Assembly (NCBI GenBank): GCA_035496575.1
Contig: DATJEN010000195.1
Coordinates: 1 to 64,000, forward strand
Length of the DNA: 64,000 nucleotides
Reading direction: 5' to 3'
DNA from: PALSA-1355 sp035496575
GTDB lineage: Bacteria > Planctomycetota > Planctomycetia > Pirellulales > PALSA-1355
Part shown: one piece after another, positions 1-7,796 of the stretch
Layout: each line of letters begins with the position of its first letter
Position numbering within the stretch: position 1 is the stretch's first letter
Position numbers and translations under genes: made by a program
The notes under the pieces: model-generated
Told to the model about the DNA's origin: nothing
Seen by the model: the letters and a program-made list of their open reading frames with translations, nothing else
Databases searched by the model: none

Positions 1-1
1 T

Positions 2-127
2 CCAAAGCTCACGGAAGGCCAGCGCAACGCTCTTGATGACGAGCGGCTGACTCTCTTGTACAAGCTCGGTGCTGGCGTACCTGGTGAGTCAGAGCACCGC
101 CAATCACAACTCAGCGGGTCGGTGTGA
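2..127 (+). CDS. C-terminal end of an unidentified protein (partial)
   Basis: An open frame runs in from the left edge of the window and stops with TGA at 125-127, giving about 41 residues that are hydrophilic and charged (it includes LTEGQRNALDDERLTLLYKL). It could be the tail of a gene starting outside the window. No family can be recognised from this piece, and a chance open frame of this length is possible. Confidence 0.3.
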   Translation, partial: PKLTEGQRNALDDERLTLLYKLGAGVPGESEHRQSQLSGSV

Positions 128-256
128 GTTGATTGAATGTCTCGACCTGCTTCGCGCATCCCATGCTGAAGCACGCGCGATTTCGCCACTTGCGCGCTTG
201 CAGTGGCGAGGCGCATAGCGAGTGCATTGCCTGGATTGAATTGCGTTCAGGCCTTC

Positions 257-703
257 TCAACGCTTGGGCCAGTCGGAAAATTCTTGACTCAACCGCCCCA
301 GTGCCAGCGCGCCAAGTGACAGGCCAAAATCGCGCAGCGTCACGTCATAGAAGCCGGGAACCATGAGCAAGTTTGCAATGATCCCCCACAACCACAGCAT
401 GACGACATAGGCGCCGATGCTCGGCATGACGGCGACCAAAACGCCGGCCGCGATTTCGACGACACCCACCATCAGCATGAATGTGTGTCCGCTGACGGGC
501 AGCATTTGCGCAACGGATGGCGCAAGGTATTGATCCCAGTTGACGAGCAGTTGCAGAAACTTGTCGAAACCGGCGACGATCGGCAATACCGCGAATCCGA
601 CTCGCAAGATCCAATAGGCCTGAAACGTGGGCCGGCTAGTAACCAACGAACGCCAATCGCTTCCGTGTCCGCCGACATATCCTTCGTGTAATGCTTGTGA
701 CAT
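257..703 (-). CDS. DoxX-like integral membrane protein
   Basis: A 148-residue protein with four hydrophobic segments at about residues 29-46, 73-92, 96-115 and 123-137, which is the size and topology of the DoxX/DoxD-like family. The stretch GFDKFLQLL after the first helix followed by a helix with VGVVEIAAGVLV is typical of DoxX proteins. The start is ATG at 703, with GAGAGG about nine bases upstream. Family members are associated with redox or thiosulfate metabolism in some bacteria, but most have no assigned role, and nothing in the neighbourhood gives one here. The gene is transcribed away from the PilZ-like gene that follows. Confidence 0.75.
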   Translation of the reverse strand: MSQALHEGYVGGHGSDWRSLVTSRPTFQAYWILRVGFAVLPIVAGFDKFLQLLVNWDQYLAPSVAQMLPVSGHTFMLMVGVVEIAAGVLVAVMPSIGAYVVMLWLWGIIANLLMVPGFYDVTLRDFGLSLGALALGRLSQEFSDWPKR

Positions 704-975
704 GGCTTGTACCTCTCGGGACCTCGGAACGCGCGCAAACCCACGGCATTAAAGAGGCAAATCCAATGCCGAAGGCGCCCAGGGGATCCTGCCGCCTCGA
801 TTACGCCGGAAGCGATTTTGGAGCGGACGGTACGACAATTTGAGGGGATTTTGCGATGATCCCGCCGATACGACCCGGATCTGCGGGCTTTTACAGGCTT
901 CTGGCGCCGGACCTATATTTTCAAGGCTACCGGTGGGCGGAAGAACCGCTCGAACAAAGACTCGGCAGAAATACC

Positions 976-1491
976 ATGTTCCTGAATTCGTCCGACGATA
1001 GTGCTTCCGCGGCCGTCGAGCGGCGAGATGCTTACCGCTGCCGCGCACCTGGCGCACGTAGCGCGCGGCTGCGCCTTGGCAAACAAAAGTTTGAAGTTGC
1101 CGTGCTCGACGAGTCGGCCAACGGCTATGCGGTCAGCCTGGTTTCCCAGCGGCCCATCGAGTGTCAGGTCGGCCAGCGCCTGTTGTTGACGCTCGATGGC
1201 GAAACACTGGAAGTTACTGTGGCCAATGTGAGTTCGGAAACCATTCCGCCAACCGGCCCGAACGAGCCGCCCATCATCCGCGCGCGGCTGGGTTTGACGC
1301 GCGCTGCCGAGTATTCAGCGCGCCGAATTGCAACGGCCAAGCGCCCGAGGCTGTTCGCCACCACGCCTCTCCATAGAATTTGGGCGGCCGTCGTTTGTCT
1401 CTTCTTGATTGCGATGGCGATCGCGGTGCTCACGGGGCTTCTAGGTGATCTTCAGCACAGTGTGTCGTACTGGTTCTATCGGCTCCAGTAA
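976..1491 (+). CDS. PilZ-like domain protein with C-terminal membrane anchor
   Basis: From the ATG at 976 this is 171 residues. Residues 16-21 give an RRxxxR element and residues 45-50 read DESANG, matching the RxxxR ... (D/N)xSxxG pattern of c-di-GMP-binding PilZ domains. The rest of the domain is beta-rich to about residue 110. A single hydrophobic helix at about 136-156 anchors the C-terminus, with a basic stretch just before it. An in-frame ATG at 856 would add 40 residues with no recognisable content, so the shorter start is preferred. The role of sensing c-di-GMP is inferred from the motif only; the domain match is by eye and moderate. Confidence 0.6.
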   Translation: MFLNSSDDSASAAVERRDAYRCRAPGARSARLRLGKQKFEVAVLDESANGYAVSLVSQRPIECQVGQRLLLTLDGETLEVTVANVSSETIPPTGPNEPPIIRARLGLTRAAEYSARRIATAKRPRLFATTPLHRIWAAVVCLFLIAMAIAVLTGLLGDLQHSVSYWFYRLQ

Positions 1492-1553
1492 GGCTGAATG
1501 ATTTGAACCCTGCGCCGCGCCGTGGTAAGGCAGAACGTGGCCCGATACGAGAT

Positions 1554-2303
1554 TTAACGGGGCGTAATGGCCTGGGCGTTTAGCTGTGCCGGCACGCGAC
1601 CGCGCAAGACGTAAGACAGCTCGCCGCGGTGGGGCTGGCCCATGCTGGCCCACACCAGCGAGTGTGTCGTGCCCAGCAGGCGATCGATCTCCTTGCGGTC
1701 TGCCTCACTGTGAAACTCGACATGGATCACGGTGACGTTGGGCAGACTGGGGGCCAGACAGCGCAGAATCGCCAGCTCGGCGCCCTCGGTATCCAGCTTG
1801 AGGATGTCGATGGCCATTAACTTCTCCTCCGCCAGCACCGCGTCTGCCGCGCGCAGGCTGACCTGCAAGTCGCTGTGGGTCGCAGCGTCTGGACTGGCAC
1901 CCAAAGAATTAGTCACCGGGTCGGCCAGCCCGCGATATAGCGGCGCCGTTTTGTCGACGTCCGCCAGCCCAAACTGGAAGACGCTGATCCGCGGCATGCC
2001 CTGCACGTTGCGACACAGCAGCTCATAGCTTTGGGGGTCCGGCTCAAACGCCAGGATCCGCGACTGGGGATAGTTTGCGGCAAAATAAAGCGTGGCCGCG
2101 CCAATGTTGGCGCCCACGTCCAGCACGGTCTTCACGTCCTCGATATAGGGCAAGCGGGGATAGCTCTTGCCGCTCAGCACTTCCTGCAGTACGGCCCGCC
2201 CCAGCTGCGTGTCGTAAAACCAAAACTGGCGCTGCTCGCCGTTGAGCGTCAGATTGGTCGACGCGACCTGATACGTTTTGGTGTCTTTTTCTTGTGCTCG
2301 CAT
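1554..2303 (-). CDS. FkbM family SAM-dependent methyltransferase
   Basis: From ATG at 2303 the protein has 249 residues. The SAM-binding motif I is LDVGANIG at about 61-68, followed by an acidic FEPDP at the end of the second strand (about 87-91), and the C-terminal half contains KLDTEGAELAIL, the hallmark of FkbM-type methyltransferases. These enzymes O-methylate sugars or other small hydroxyl-bearing acceptors; the substrate here is unknown. A GTG at 2324 would add seven residues (the longer reading), but the ATG gives a more usual N-terminus. It lies just downstream of the PQQ dehydrogenase on the same strand, with about 60 bases between them. Confidence 0.85.
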   Translation of the reverse strand: MRAQEKDTKTYQVASTNLTLNGEQRQFWFYDTQLGRAVLQEVLSGKSYPRLPYIEDVKTVLDVGANIGAATLYFAANYPQSRILAFEPDPQSYELLCRNVQGMPRISVFQFGLADVDKTAPLYRGLADPVTNSLGASPDAATHSDLQVSLRAADAVLAEEKLMAIDILKLDTEGAELAILRCLAPSLPNVTVIHVEFHSEADRKEIDRLLGTTHSLVWASMGQPHRGELSYVLRGRVPAQLNAQAITPR

Positions 2304-2363
2304 AAACTCAGTCCGAAGCAACACACCGCACGATTTCCAATACTCGCCAGTGCAGCTTCGCGG

Positions 2364-4346
2364 TCAGTCCTTCACGATCGGCAGCCCGAAGGCGAGCAGT
2401 TCGGCGGGTTCCGTGCGGCCGCCGGCGGCGATGAGGATGTACTGCCGGCCGGCGTGAAGAAAGCTCATGGGGGAGCCGTGGAGTATGCGGTCGATTTTCT
2501 TGCTGTGCAGCAGTGAGCCGGTGGCCTTGTCGTAGGCTTGCAGGAACGAGCCACGGGCCTTGCGGTCGCCCAGTTCGTCGACGTCGGGAAGAAAGGTTAC
2601 GAGAAGCGTCTTGGTGACCAGAATGCCGCCTTCGGCCAGAACGCCGGCCTGAAATTGCGTTCCCAGCGGGCCGAGGTTGAGGTGCTTGATGGCCGGATGC
2701 TGCGTGGGGCCCTGGCCGAAAGCGATTTGCCAGACGTGTTCTCCCCGGTTCAGGTCGATGGCCGTGATGCGCCGGTAGGGAGGTTTTAATAGCGGAAGCC
2801 CCTGCGGTCCGCGGGAGTCGAATGTGCCGCCGCCCCAATTGTTGATGTAGTCGAAGTTCGAGCGGCTCGCATCGGGCTTCATTAGCGACATGACCGATGG
2901 CCGGGTAACCGAGGGGATGTACAGGATGCCCGACTGAGGATCAATCGAGGCGCCCGGCCAATTTGCGCCGCCTTCAGCGCCAGGCACGACCATGGTTCCC
3001 TTCTTACCGTCCTTATCGAACACGGTCAGCGGCGTAAAGAGCGGACCGGCGACGTATTGGTCCAAGATTTTTTTGCCTTCAGCGCGTAGCTCGGGTGTAA
3101 AGTCGATCAAGTCGTCTTCAGAAACCCCCTGACGTTCGAAGGCGGGAGGCTTGGTCGGGTAGGGCTGCGTCGGCGCGGCTTGTTCGTTGGGCACCGGCGA
3201 CGAGGCGACGGAGCGTTCTTCGATCGGCCAAACGGGCTGGCCCGTGACGCGGTTGAATACATACGTGAAACCTTGTTTGCTGACCTGGGCGACAGCCTTA
3301 ATCGGTTTTCCGTCAACGGTGATATCAACCAGGTTGGGCGCGCAGGGAAAATCGTAGTCCCACATGCCATGGTGCACGGCCTGGAAGTGCCACACGCGCT
3401 GGCCCGTGGTGGCATCGAGACAGACCAGGCATTCGGCGAAAAGATTGTCGCCTTTGCGATGTCCGCCGTAATAGTCGTTGGTGGGCGTTCCGAAAGGAAG
3501 ATAGACGTAGCCCAGCTCGTCGTCGGCGCTCATCATCGACCAGACGTTCGTGTTTCCGGTGTACTTCCAGGAGTCGCCTTTCCAGGTCTCGTTACCAAAT
3601 TCGCCTTCCTGCGGGATGCTTCGGAAAACCCATTTGAGCTGACCGGTGCGGACGTCGTAGCCGCGAATGTGACCCGGAGGGGCCTCCTTGGTAGTCGTAA
3701 AATCGTTGATGATCGAACCGACGATCACCGTATCGCGACAAACGATCACCGGTGAGCTGTGCGCGATTTCGCGAATGTTGACCTTACGTCCAAGATCCTG
3801 CGTGAGGTCCACCACTCCGTTTTGGCCGAAACTTGGATCTATCTTACCGGTCTTGGCATTGACCGAAACGAGTTGCCGACCGCCGGTGGCGATCAGCACG
3901 CGTTCTTCTTTGCCGTCGGTCCAGTATTCCAGCCCGCGATGGTGAAAGATGCCGTGGGTGATGGGCCCCTTCTCGTAACTCTTGGGGTCGTGCACCCAGC
4001 GGGTGTGCCCAGTTTCAGGGTCGATCGCGGCGACCTGGCAAAAGTTGGTGCACATATAGACGGCGCCGTCGACGTATAACGGCGTACCGCGAAAGTCATA
4101 GGCCCGAAAGCGCGTCTTGTCCTTGAGATCCTTGTCGGCCGATTCCCAGCGCCACAAAATCTCGAGATCCTTGAAGTTGTCCTTGTCGATCTGGTTGAGC
4201 GGCGTGTATTTCGTCGATCCGTGGTCACCGGCATAATGCGACCAGCCACCGCCCGTTGCTCCGCTTTGCCCGAATGCCGGCGCCGCGATCACGGCCAGAG
4301 CGATAATTTCCGCCAGACGGATGGCCAACAAGAAAGATCGATGCAT
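2364..4346 (-). CDS. Secreted PQQ-dependent dehydrogenase (quinoprotein beta-propeller)
   Basis: The 660-residue protein starts at ATG 4346, preceded by AGGA at good spacing, and begins with a signal peptide (hydrophobic core about 8-22, AFGQ cleavage region). Mature residues open with WSHYAGDHGSTKYTPLNQID, the usual first blade of membrane-bound or periplasmic quinoprotein glucose/alcohol dehydrogenases. Repeated blade motifs follow, such as AIDPETGHTRW, SVNAKTGKIDP, CLDATTGQRVWHFQ and GILYIPS. Such enzymes oxidise sugars or alcohols in the periplasm using pyrroloquinoline quinone, passing electrons to cytochromes or quinone; the substrate cannot be read from sequence. The open frame extends 100 residues further upstream into arginine-rich, non-export-like sequence, which I discard. 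Confidence 0.88.
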   Translation of the reverse strand: MHRSFLLAIRLAEIIALAVIAAPAFGQSGATGGGWSHYAGDHGSTKYTPLNQIDKDNFKDLEILWRWESADKDLKDKTRFRAYDFRGTPLYVDGAVYMCTNFCQVAAIDPETGHTRWVHDPKSYEKGPITHGIFHHRGLEYWTDGKEERVLIATGGRQLVSVNAKTGKIDPSFGQNGVVDLTQDLGRKVNIREIAHSSPVIVCRDTVIVGSIINDFTTTKEAPPGHIRGYDVRTGQLKWVFRSIPQEGEFGNETWKGDSWKYTGNTNVWSMMSADDELGYVYLPFGTPTNDYYGGHRKGDNLFAECLVCLDATTGQRVWHFQAVHHGMWDYDFPCAPNLVDITVDGKPIKAVAQVSKQGFTYVFNRVTGQPVWPIEERSVASSPVPNEQAAPTQPYPTKPPAFERQGVSEDDLIDFTPELRAEGKKILDQYVAGPLFTPLTVFDKDGKKGTMVVPGAEGGANWPGASIDPQSGILYIPSVTRPSVMSLMKPDASRSNFDYINNWGGGTFDSRGPQGLPLLKPPYRRITAIDLNRGEHVWQIAFGQGPTQHPAIKHLNLGPLGTQFQAGVLAEGGILVTKTLLVTFLPDVDELGDRKARGSFLQAYDKATGSLLHSKKIDRILHGSPMSFLHAGRQYILIAAGGRTEPAELLAFGLPIVKD

Positions 4347-4464
4347 GAGTTGGTTTCCTAAACGGGCATTTCTGGGTATTGGTTGAGCCTGAAACCAATC
4401 CGGGTGAAGCTGGCCGCCGAGCGGGCGTGGCGGCGCGTGCGGGATTCCTGTGCCGACGCCAATA

Positions 4465-4788
4465 TCAGGCCGGTTTCGCCTTTTGAGTCGGTGCGTTCGA
4501 CTTGCGCGACGACGAAATCGTTTCGAACAAGTTCGCGAGGGACTTGGCTCTCGAAACACCCATCTTGGCTTGCAGGACGCGCTCGACATCTTCGGCCGAC
4601 ATGCCGCGCTGGACCATTTCGATTTTGATCGTGGCCTCCATCTCATCCAACAGCGTCCTGCGCTTGTAAACCGCGATCACGATGGTGACGGACAAGATGA
4701 TCGCGCCGACAATTGCAACCAGACCGATGGCCATGCCGCACAGTGCGAGAAACTCACTGCTGTACCGCGTTGTGGCGACTTCGTGCAT
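4465..4788 (-). CDS. Small single-pass membrane protein, function unknown
   Basis: A 107-residue protein with ATG at 4788 and GGGAG about eight bases upstream. Residues 14-40 form one long hydrophobic helix, then a basic YKRR stop-transfer motif and a predicted helical cytoplasmic part rich in charged residues (EMVQRGMSAEDVERVLQAK), ending in a lysine-rich tail. The helical stretch resembles a short protein-interaction segment seen in many uncharacterised planctomycete membrane proteins; this is an impression, not a family assignment. It lies upstream of the PQQ dehydrogenase on the same strand, separated by about 118 bases. Confidence 0.65.
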   Translation of the reverse strand: MHEVATTRYSSEFLALCGMAIGLVAIVGAIILSVTIVIAVYKRRTLLDEMEATIKIEMVQRGMSAEDVERVLQAKMGVSRAKSLANLFETISSSRKSNAPTQKAKPA

Positions 4789-5186
4789 GATTCAGTCTCC
4801 CGCCGTCAGGCCACGTTGATGCGAGTCAGCCCGCTCTTTAGGATTCGCCGCGCCAGGGGCCAATCTTGGAGCGTCGCTCAGATGGGCGCAATATAGCACA
4901 GGTTCCACGCGGTGGAGCGGAGAGGCAAGGCATCCCCTTCGGTAGACCGTTCGACCACGGCTAGGGGACAGGGCTAGGGGAGGCTATTCAACCTGTCGAC
5001 TGGCGCGCTCACGATCGCAGTGCCAGAGCCGAGTCGAGTGGGACAAGTTAGCCGGCCCGCGCCGGGAACTCATGGCTCGCCGGGACGGAGCGAACGCCCG
5101 TACGCTTGCCAAAAACCCAAAGTCTCTGAGGCTCCTGCCTCTAAAAGTGAACCGGGTCTAGAGTCTGTGGTCTCTTGCCTATTCAC
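4789..5186. other. Intergenic stretch with a short G-run cluster
   Basis: No convincing gene. Positions 4963-4983 on the plus strand contain three runs of three or four G separated by ACA and CTA and then a GG, which is close to but short of a G-quadruplex motif. The right edge carries the tRNA-Cys gene. An 88-codon plus-strand frame at 5020-5286 overlaps the tRNA and looks like chance. Confidence 0.4.
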
Positions 5187-5258
5187 GACGCTCAAGCCCA
5201 ACGGCGCGGCAACTGCCTGCAAAGCAGTTCACAGCGGGTTCGACTCCCGCCGGCGTCT
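5187..5258 (+). tRNA. tRNA-Cys (GCA), diverged copy
   Basis: A 72-base cloverleaf can be folded by eye. The anticodon stem ACTGC/GCAGT closes the loop CTGCAAA, giving anticodon GCA. The T arm is GCGGG-TTCGACT-CCCGC, the variable loop has five bases, and the D arm has a three-pair GCC/GGC stem with the GG pair in the loop. The discriminator base is T, as expected for tRNA-Cys. The acceptor stem GACGCTC/CGGCGTC has a mismatch at pair 7-66 and a wobble at 6-67, unlike the perfect stem of the other tRNA-Cys at 35711-35782. It may be a functional second gene or a decaying copy. Confidence 0.7.
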
Positions 5259-5272
5259 TTGGAGATTTGGGG

Positions 5273-5890
5273 CTACATCCCCGTGAGCTTCCGCAACTCA
5301 TCGTAAGCGGCTGCGCGATCTTCAGGGGCAGCATGCTCCCCGAATCGGATGAAGAATGGTCGCATCGCCCAATCGAACTCGGACTCAGCATGTCCGGTTA
5401 GGTAGCACAGTAAGGCAGCATATTGAACGGCTACCTCTGGTCGTCGTCTCGTCTCAGCCAACAGTGCTCGCAGAACTTCGTCGTGGGGAAACCGAGCGGC
5501 CAGCCGCAACGCGGTTGTCATGCCGTCCAAGAGAGTCGCCTTGCCGAGCGAGTCGGCAATAATCGGTGCAATATCGGGCAGCTCGCCGAGAGCGTGGAGG
5601 GCATCCGCCGCGTGAAGCCGCGTATCTGTTAGGGAACTAGAAAGGGAATGGGCTAATGCCCGTCTAGCATCCGGCGAGGCGATTGTGCGCAACACTTCAA
5701 TTGCTCGCCACCCCTGCGTTTGATCACCCATCAATCGAACGACGTCAGTTTGTTCGATAGGTGACATGGCGCGCACGGCATCGAGGTCATATCCCACGCC
5801 ATCGTGCCAGTCAGCATAGCTGAGCTTCATGCTTTGCACGAATCGCAGGTATTCGGCTGAGGGCTTCGTCATGTTGGATCGGCCTGCCAT
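5273..5890 (-). CDS. HEAT-repeat-like protein, possible immunity-type protein
   Basis: About 205 residues from ATG at 5890; other possible starts are ATG at 5872 and GTG at 5941. The N-terminal part contains LRFVQSMKLSYADWHDGVGYDLDAV split over a short region, followed by alternating helices with repeated alanine/leucine patterns (for example ADALHALGELPDIAPIIADS), which look like HEAT-type helical repeats. Proteins of this general layout occur as immunity proteins near polymorphic toxin genes, and a toxin-like gene lies at 9.3-11.1 kb, so an immunity role is a reasonable but unproven idea. The stop codon is only 15 bases from the 3' end of tRNA-Cys, which is transcribed toward it. Confidence 0.6.
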   Translation of the reverse strand: MAGRSNMTKPSAEYLRFVQSMKLSYADWHDGVGYDLDAVRAMSPIEQTDVVRLMGDQTQGWRAIEVLRTIASPDARRALAHSLSSSLTDTRLHAADALHALGELPDIAPIIADSLGKATLLDGMTTALRLAARFPHDEVLRALLAETRRRPEVAVQYAALLCYLTGHAESEFDWAMRPFFIRFGEHAAPEDRAAAYDELRKLTGM

Positions 5891-6102
5891 GTGACAGTAA
5901 GCGCGCTCGAAACCTCGGAATTCAGTCGTTGGATTGTACACAATTCGTCAGATCGGAAGCTGCTTCGAGCAACTGGGTCGCTCGTGTCCATTCCCTTAGT
6001 TGATTCAGCCCTTTCCAGCGGCGCAGCGTAGGTCGTCCTCTATGAGAGGCGATTGCCGCCCATGCATTTCGTAAATGGGTTCTGAAAACGGTTGTGTCTG
6101 CC

Positions 6103-6173
6103 ACAAGGTTAGCTCAGAAACAGAGCACCAGAGTTGAGTCTGGCTGTGGCAGGTCCGACTCCCGTACCAACGC
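6103..6173 (+). pseudogene. Degenerate tRNA-like sequence
   Basis: The plus strand shows a tRNA D arm (TA-GCTC ... GAGC-A), an anticodon-type hairpin CCAGA/TCTGG closing a six-base loop GTTGAG, and a damaged T arm (GCAGG-TCCGACT-CCCGT). Only three acceptor pairs (GGT/ACC) are preserved. The missing loop base, the weak acceptor and the A-C mismatch in the T stem argue that it is no longer a working tRNA. An alternative fold pairs CTGCCACA just upstream with TGTGGCAG, giving a three-way junction without the T arm. Confidence 0.45.
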
Positions 6174-6254
6174 GGCGAAAGAAGCCTGTGAGGGGCAGCG
6201 CCAAACCAAACGCCCGCGGGCAGGTGATGCAAGATTGCGCACCGGCAAAAGAAG

Positions 6255-6302
6255 AGTGCTCCCTGATGGACTTGAACCATCAACCCTCTGATTAAGAGTC
6301 AG
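6255..6302 (-). repeat. Direct-repeat copy 1: 3' part of tRNA-Lys
   Basis: These 48 bases are identical to 8766-8813, which contain the 3' part of the intact tRNA-Lys(CTT) gene from the anticodon stem through the discriminator and three bases beyond. On the minus strand the match resumes briefly (CAGAGCAT) after a 21-base interruption that starts inside the anticodon stem, then ends; the 5' acceptor and D stem are missing. A 3'-terminal tRNA duplication is the usual footprint of site-specific integration at a tRNA gene, but no integrase lies between the copies. Confidence 0.8.
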
Positions 6303-6423
6303 GGAAAGCCGTGTTTGCGTCAGATGCTCTGTCGTTGATGACGTTTGACGGTGCAAGGATTTGCCGTTCCATCGGCTGTCCAATCGTGAAGAAGCTGTTT
6401 TGACCTGATCGAAGGTCACACCA

Positions 6424-6468
6424 CCCCGCCCGTCGCGCAGGATGCGAGCCACGGCGGGCGGGGCTTTT
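6424..6468 (+). terminator. Hairpin with short T-run (possible terminator)
   Basis: CCCCGCCCG at 6424-6432 pairs perfectly with CGGGCGGGG at 6455-6463, and the stem is followed by CTTTTG on the plus strand. The T-run is short. No protein-coding plus-strand gene ends just upstream, so if it terminates anything it is a transcript through the tRNA-like region at about 6.1-6.4 kb. Confidence 0.45.
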
Positions 6469-6500
6469 GAAACCAACGAAAAAGCGAAATGTCTGACCGA

Positions 6501-6713
6501 CTAGAGTCCCAATGCTTTTTTGATGCCTTTTCGGCGAGCCTTTCGGCGAGCTTTCCGCTTGGCAACTCGCTTTTCTACTCCTTCGATTACATTCTCGACG
6601 GCTTTTTTGATTCGACCAACAACCGTCTTTTTCCGTTTTCCAACGTTCTTCTTCACCGCCTTTTTTGTGGTCTTCTTTTTTTTCGACGCCGCTGCCTTCT
6701 TTTTCTTCGCCAT
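6501..6713 (-). CDS. Lysine/arginine-rich histone H1-like small protein
   Basis: A 70-residue protein from ATG at 6713, preceded by GGAGGA, an excellent ribosome site that fixes the start. More than half of the residues are Lys, Arg or Ala. The N-terminus (MAKKKKAAASKKKKTTKKA) and C-terminus (KRVAKRKARRKARRKGIKKA) are basic blocks flanking a short amphipathic middle (VGRIKKAVENVIEGVEKRV). This composition matches bacterial histone H1-like or other nucleic-acid-binding basic peptides, so a DNA- or RNA-compacting role is inferred. It sits inside the segment bounded by the tRNA-Lys direct repeats. Confidence 0.65.
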   Translation of the reverse strand: MAKKKKAAASKKKKTTKKAVKKNVGKRKKTVVGRIKKAVENVIEGVEKRVAKRKARRKARRKGIKKALGL

Positions 6714-6983
6714 AAATCCTCCTGACCTTGTTGAGCTTCTGGACGCGCGCTCGCGCGTCGCTAGCATCGAACAGAGTGGTTTTTAACTGCTAACGGTTAG
6801 CAGTTCAACAAGCAGCAAATGGTGGCCACAAATGATTCGAGCTGAAACTATCCCGGCGGTTGCCTACCGTTCCCTTGCGCGTCGCGGAGCGAAGGCCCGG
6901 GCGCGCAGGGGTTTTCGCCCTTTCGGGCTGTTATACTTTGTGCGTCCCAGACCCAACGCCACCTACGACGGCCAACTTCACAG

Positions 6984-7580
6984 ATGACTGCTGCTTCGAT
7001 TCGACAGGTCGTTTTTTCTGCCTTCTTGGTGGTTGGCTCTGCGACGCACCTCCTTGCTGCTTCAATTACATACGATGGTCTCAACCGACCAACAAGGATT
7101 CCTGCAATCAATCTCCCGGGCCACGGGACTTTCGACGTTGTTGTTCGATACGAGTCATTTGAGAGTGTATTTGGGATTGGCAACCCCCCGAGCCCCTTGA
7201 CACCTCTCTTTTGGGGCGACCTCGCCGGCGCCCAAGTAGCGACCGCCGCAATCGCCCAGGCACTAAATGATGACGGTCCCGTCTTGCCACAACTTCCTAC
7301 TTCTGTTTTTCTGTTCTTTATGAGCGTGCCGTTCGACTACGATTCGAGACCGGGGAACACGTTCGGGTGGGTTAGGTCTCAGGATGTGTACGTTTTTACT
7401 TCTCAGCCGCACCCTATGTACTCCGGTGGTGGAAGCGATGTGAACGCGCCAACCGCCAGCCTCGAATACGTCGGGTGGGCGAGCTTTGAAGTTGTTCCCG
7501 AACCCTCCACGCTCTTCCTAGCCATGTTCGGACTCGTCGCCCTTCTCGCTACGTGGAACTGGCGCGTAATCCCGGAATAG
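6984..7580 (+). CDS. PEP-CTERM sorting-signal protein, secreted
   Basis: A 198-residue protein from ATG at 6984. Residues 1-25 form a signal peptide ending around LLAAS. The body is a beta-rich, low-cysteine domain with no recognised family. The C-terminus reads VPEPSTLFLAMFGLVALL and then a WNWR basic end, which is the PEP-CTERM signal: PEP box, transmembrane helix, basic tail. Such proteins are exported, then processed by exosortase (EpsH/XrtA type) and often attached to the outer surface or extracellular polysaccharide. No exosortase gene is in this window. GC content looks somewhat lower than in the neighbouring genes. Confidence 0.85.
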   Translation: MTAASIRQVVFSAFLVVGSATHLLAASITYDGLNRPTRIPAINLPGHGTFDVVVRYESFESVFGIGNPPSPLTPLFWGDLAGAQVATAAIAQALNDDGPVLPQLPTSVFLFFMSVPFDYDSRPGNTFGWVRSQDVYVFTSQPHPMYSGGGSDVNAPTASLEYVGWASFEVVPEPSTLFLAMFGLVALLATWNWRVIPE

Positions 7581-7740
7581 GTCAAGCCCGCGCACTTTAG
7601 CTGCGGGTGCATCGGCCCTACGGTTTTGAACAGGAGCCCCGCTAGCGCGCGCTGGTGGTTGACGGCCTACAACACGTCGAGGGGGGCCGGAGCGCGGGAG
7701 AAGAGAGCGTAGCGAACAGTTTTCAGCAGATTGGCAGAGC

Positions 7741-7780
7741 GCGCCCGGTGCAGTCCATGAGGACAATGCACCGGGCGCCA
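7741..7780. terminator. Perfect palindromic hairpin between PEP-CTERM and Nif11-like genes
   Basis: GCGCCCGGTGCA at 7741-7752 is perfectly complementary to TGCACCGGGCGC at 7767-7778, with a 14-base loop. It lies between two convergent genes, 160 bases after the PEP-CTERM stop and 16 bases after the Nif11-like stop. There is no strong T-run on either side, so it may be a bidirectional terminator or an RNA-stability stem. Confidence 0.5.
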
Positions 7781-7796
7781 CTGTTCTTGCCAGGCT

